Origin: JBDSLU01 sp039916225
Lineage (GTDB): Bacteria > Acidobacteriota > Vicinamibacteria > Vicinamibacterales > Vicinamibacteraceae
Length of the DNA: 7,179 bases
Assembly (NCBI GenBank): GCA_039916225.1
Contig: JBDSLU010000217.1
Coordinates: forward strand, 1-7,179
Direction of reading: 5' to 3'
Both the position numbers and the translations under genes were made by a program. Below the pieces are notes generated by a model. It was given only the letters and a program-made list of their open reading frames with translations. It ran no database searches and was not told where the DNA came from. Shown in pieces: positions 6,723 through 7,179 of the stretch; positions within the stretch are counted from its first letter, which is position 1; each line of letters opens with the position of its first letter.

Positions 6723-7179
6723 AGTCCGGGCTCCGCCTCGATCTCGGCCGGACGCGCCGACGCGCCGGAGGGAATGCCGAGCGCCCTCGCCGACGACGCG
6801 ACCCAACGCGCCTCGCGCTGCTTGGAGCGGGCGGCGACGATCAGCGGCACGAACTCGCCGGGCAGCGTGGCCAGCGAGAAGCCGGCCCCGAGCATACGCC
6901 GCGGCAGCGTCAGCTCGTGGCGGCGCAAGCCGACGAGGCTGAGCCAATACTGCGCGATGACGCCGTAGATGTCGGCGGCGAGCTGGAACGTCCCGCCGTG
7001 CACGCCGCCGACGCGGCCGCGGCCCGCGGCGACGTTGGCCAGGAACTCCTCGCGCGTCGCCCCTGGCGCCGTCGTCCACGTCGTGCCGACGCGACGCAGG
7101 GTGTGCGCGTCGCTGCCGCCGACGACGACCTTGCCGCGGCTGCGAGCCAGTTCCGCCGCCAGCTGGTTGTGCGCCGGCA
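6719..7179 (-). CDS. PHP-domain metal-dependent phosphoesterase-like protein, C-terminal part
   Basis: Only the last 152 residues are in the window; the 5' end lies beyond 7179. The frame contains KVVVGGSDAHTLRRVGTT at about visible residues 16-33. GSDAH is the last metal-ligand motif of PHP domains, the family of TrpH/YciV-like phosphoesterases that bind two or three metals and hydrolyse phosphate esters. A PGATREEFLANVAAGR segment follows, which is typical of the domain end, then GGVHGGTFQLAADIYGVIAQYW. After the PHP domain comes an extra tail of about 70-80 residues with a hydrophobic stretch (RMLGAGFSLATLPGEFVPLIV, about 94-114), perhaps membrane-associated. The gene overlaps the ketosynthase start by four bases. 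A PHP protein locked to a ketosynthase suggests a role in the same pathway, but no substrate can be assigned. Identification rests on one motif plus its surroundings. Confidence 0.75.
   Translation of the reverse strand, partial: PAHNQLAAELARSRGKVVVGGSDAHTLRRVGTTWTTAPGATREEFLANVAAGRGRVGGVHGGTFQLAADIYGVIAQYWLSLVGLRRHELTLPRRMLGAGFSLATLPGEFVPLIVAARSKQREARWVASSARALGIPSGASARPAEIEAEPGL
6731..6739 (-). promoter_or_regulatory. Ribosome binding site for the ketosynthase
   Basis: GAGGCGGAG on the minus strand ends eight bases before the GTG at 6722, inside the PHP gene. It supports the GTG start, which gives a protein beginning just before the family's first conserved strand (RRVAITGIGIVS). Confidence 0.6.

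Noticed and set aside
5220..6968. Plus-strand 582-codon open frame opposite the ketosynthase
   Set aside because: It is antisense to a gene with complete ketosynthase catalytic motifs and is rich in Arg, Ala and Asp without any recognisable domain.
6723..7079. Upstream extension of the ketosynthase frame to an ATG at 7079
   Set aside because: The extension is Arg/Gly-rich shadow of the PHP gene, while the GTG at 6722 has a ribosome binding site and the family's normal N terminus.

Overview
This is a compact, high-GC bacterial window with seven protein-coding genes that I consider real, plus the likely first codons of an eighth at the left edge. Coding density is close to complete: no stretch over 35 bases lacks a gene, and there are no RNA genes, CRISPR arrays or insertion sequences that I can see. 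Long open frames on both strands are shadows caused by strong GC preference at third codon positions. Base composition and the large secreted protein at the left, which matches my memory of uncharacterised acidobacterial proteins, suggest Acidobacteriota. That assignment is inference from family memory, not from a marker gene.

Left part: a 577-residue exported protein of unknown function (minus strand, 31-1764) stands back to back with a flavin-dependent halogenase-like enzyme (plus strand, 1795-3369). Only 30 bp separate their start codons, and this gap holds an AT-rich palindromic patch. The exported protein shows an Asp-x4-Asn plus DFG pattern like the catalytic core of kinase-fold enzymes, but has Glu where I expect the ATP-binding Lys. 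The halogenase has all the family signatures I checked: the FAD-binding Gly motif, Lys78, GxWxWxIP and FxxPxxSxG.

Middle: an exported alpha/beta-hydrolase-fold protein (minus strand, 3329-4471) runs tail to tail into the halogenase with a 41 bp coding overlap. Its nucleophile elbow reads GWGAG, so the catalytic Ser is replaced by Gly. It is divergent, across 24 bp, from a solitary VapB-type antitoxin (plus strand, 4496-4693). No VapC toxin follows; the antitoxin instead runs 22 bp into the end of a methyltransferase gene.

Right part: a minus-strand operon reads PHP-domain protein (5' end outside the window), then a FabF-like ketosynthase starting inside the PHP stop codon (GTGA overlap), then a class I methyltransferase 20 bp later. 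A ketosynthase with a full Cys-His-His set, a methyltransferase and a nearby halogenase suggest part of a polyketide or aryl-polyene-like biosynthetic locus. No acyl carrier protein, adenylation, dehydratase or reductase gene lies in the window, so pathway and product cannot be named. The halogenase is on the opposite strand from the ketosynthase operon, and a functional link between them is unproven.
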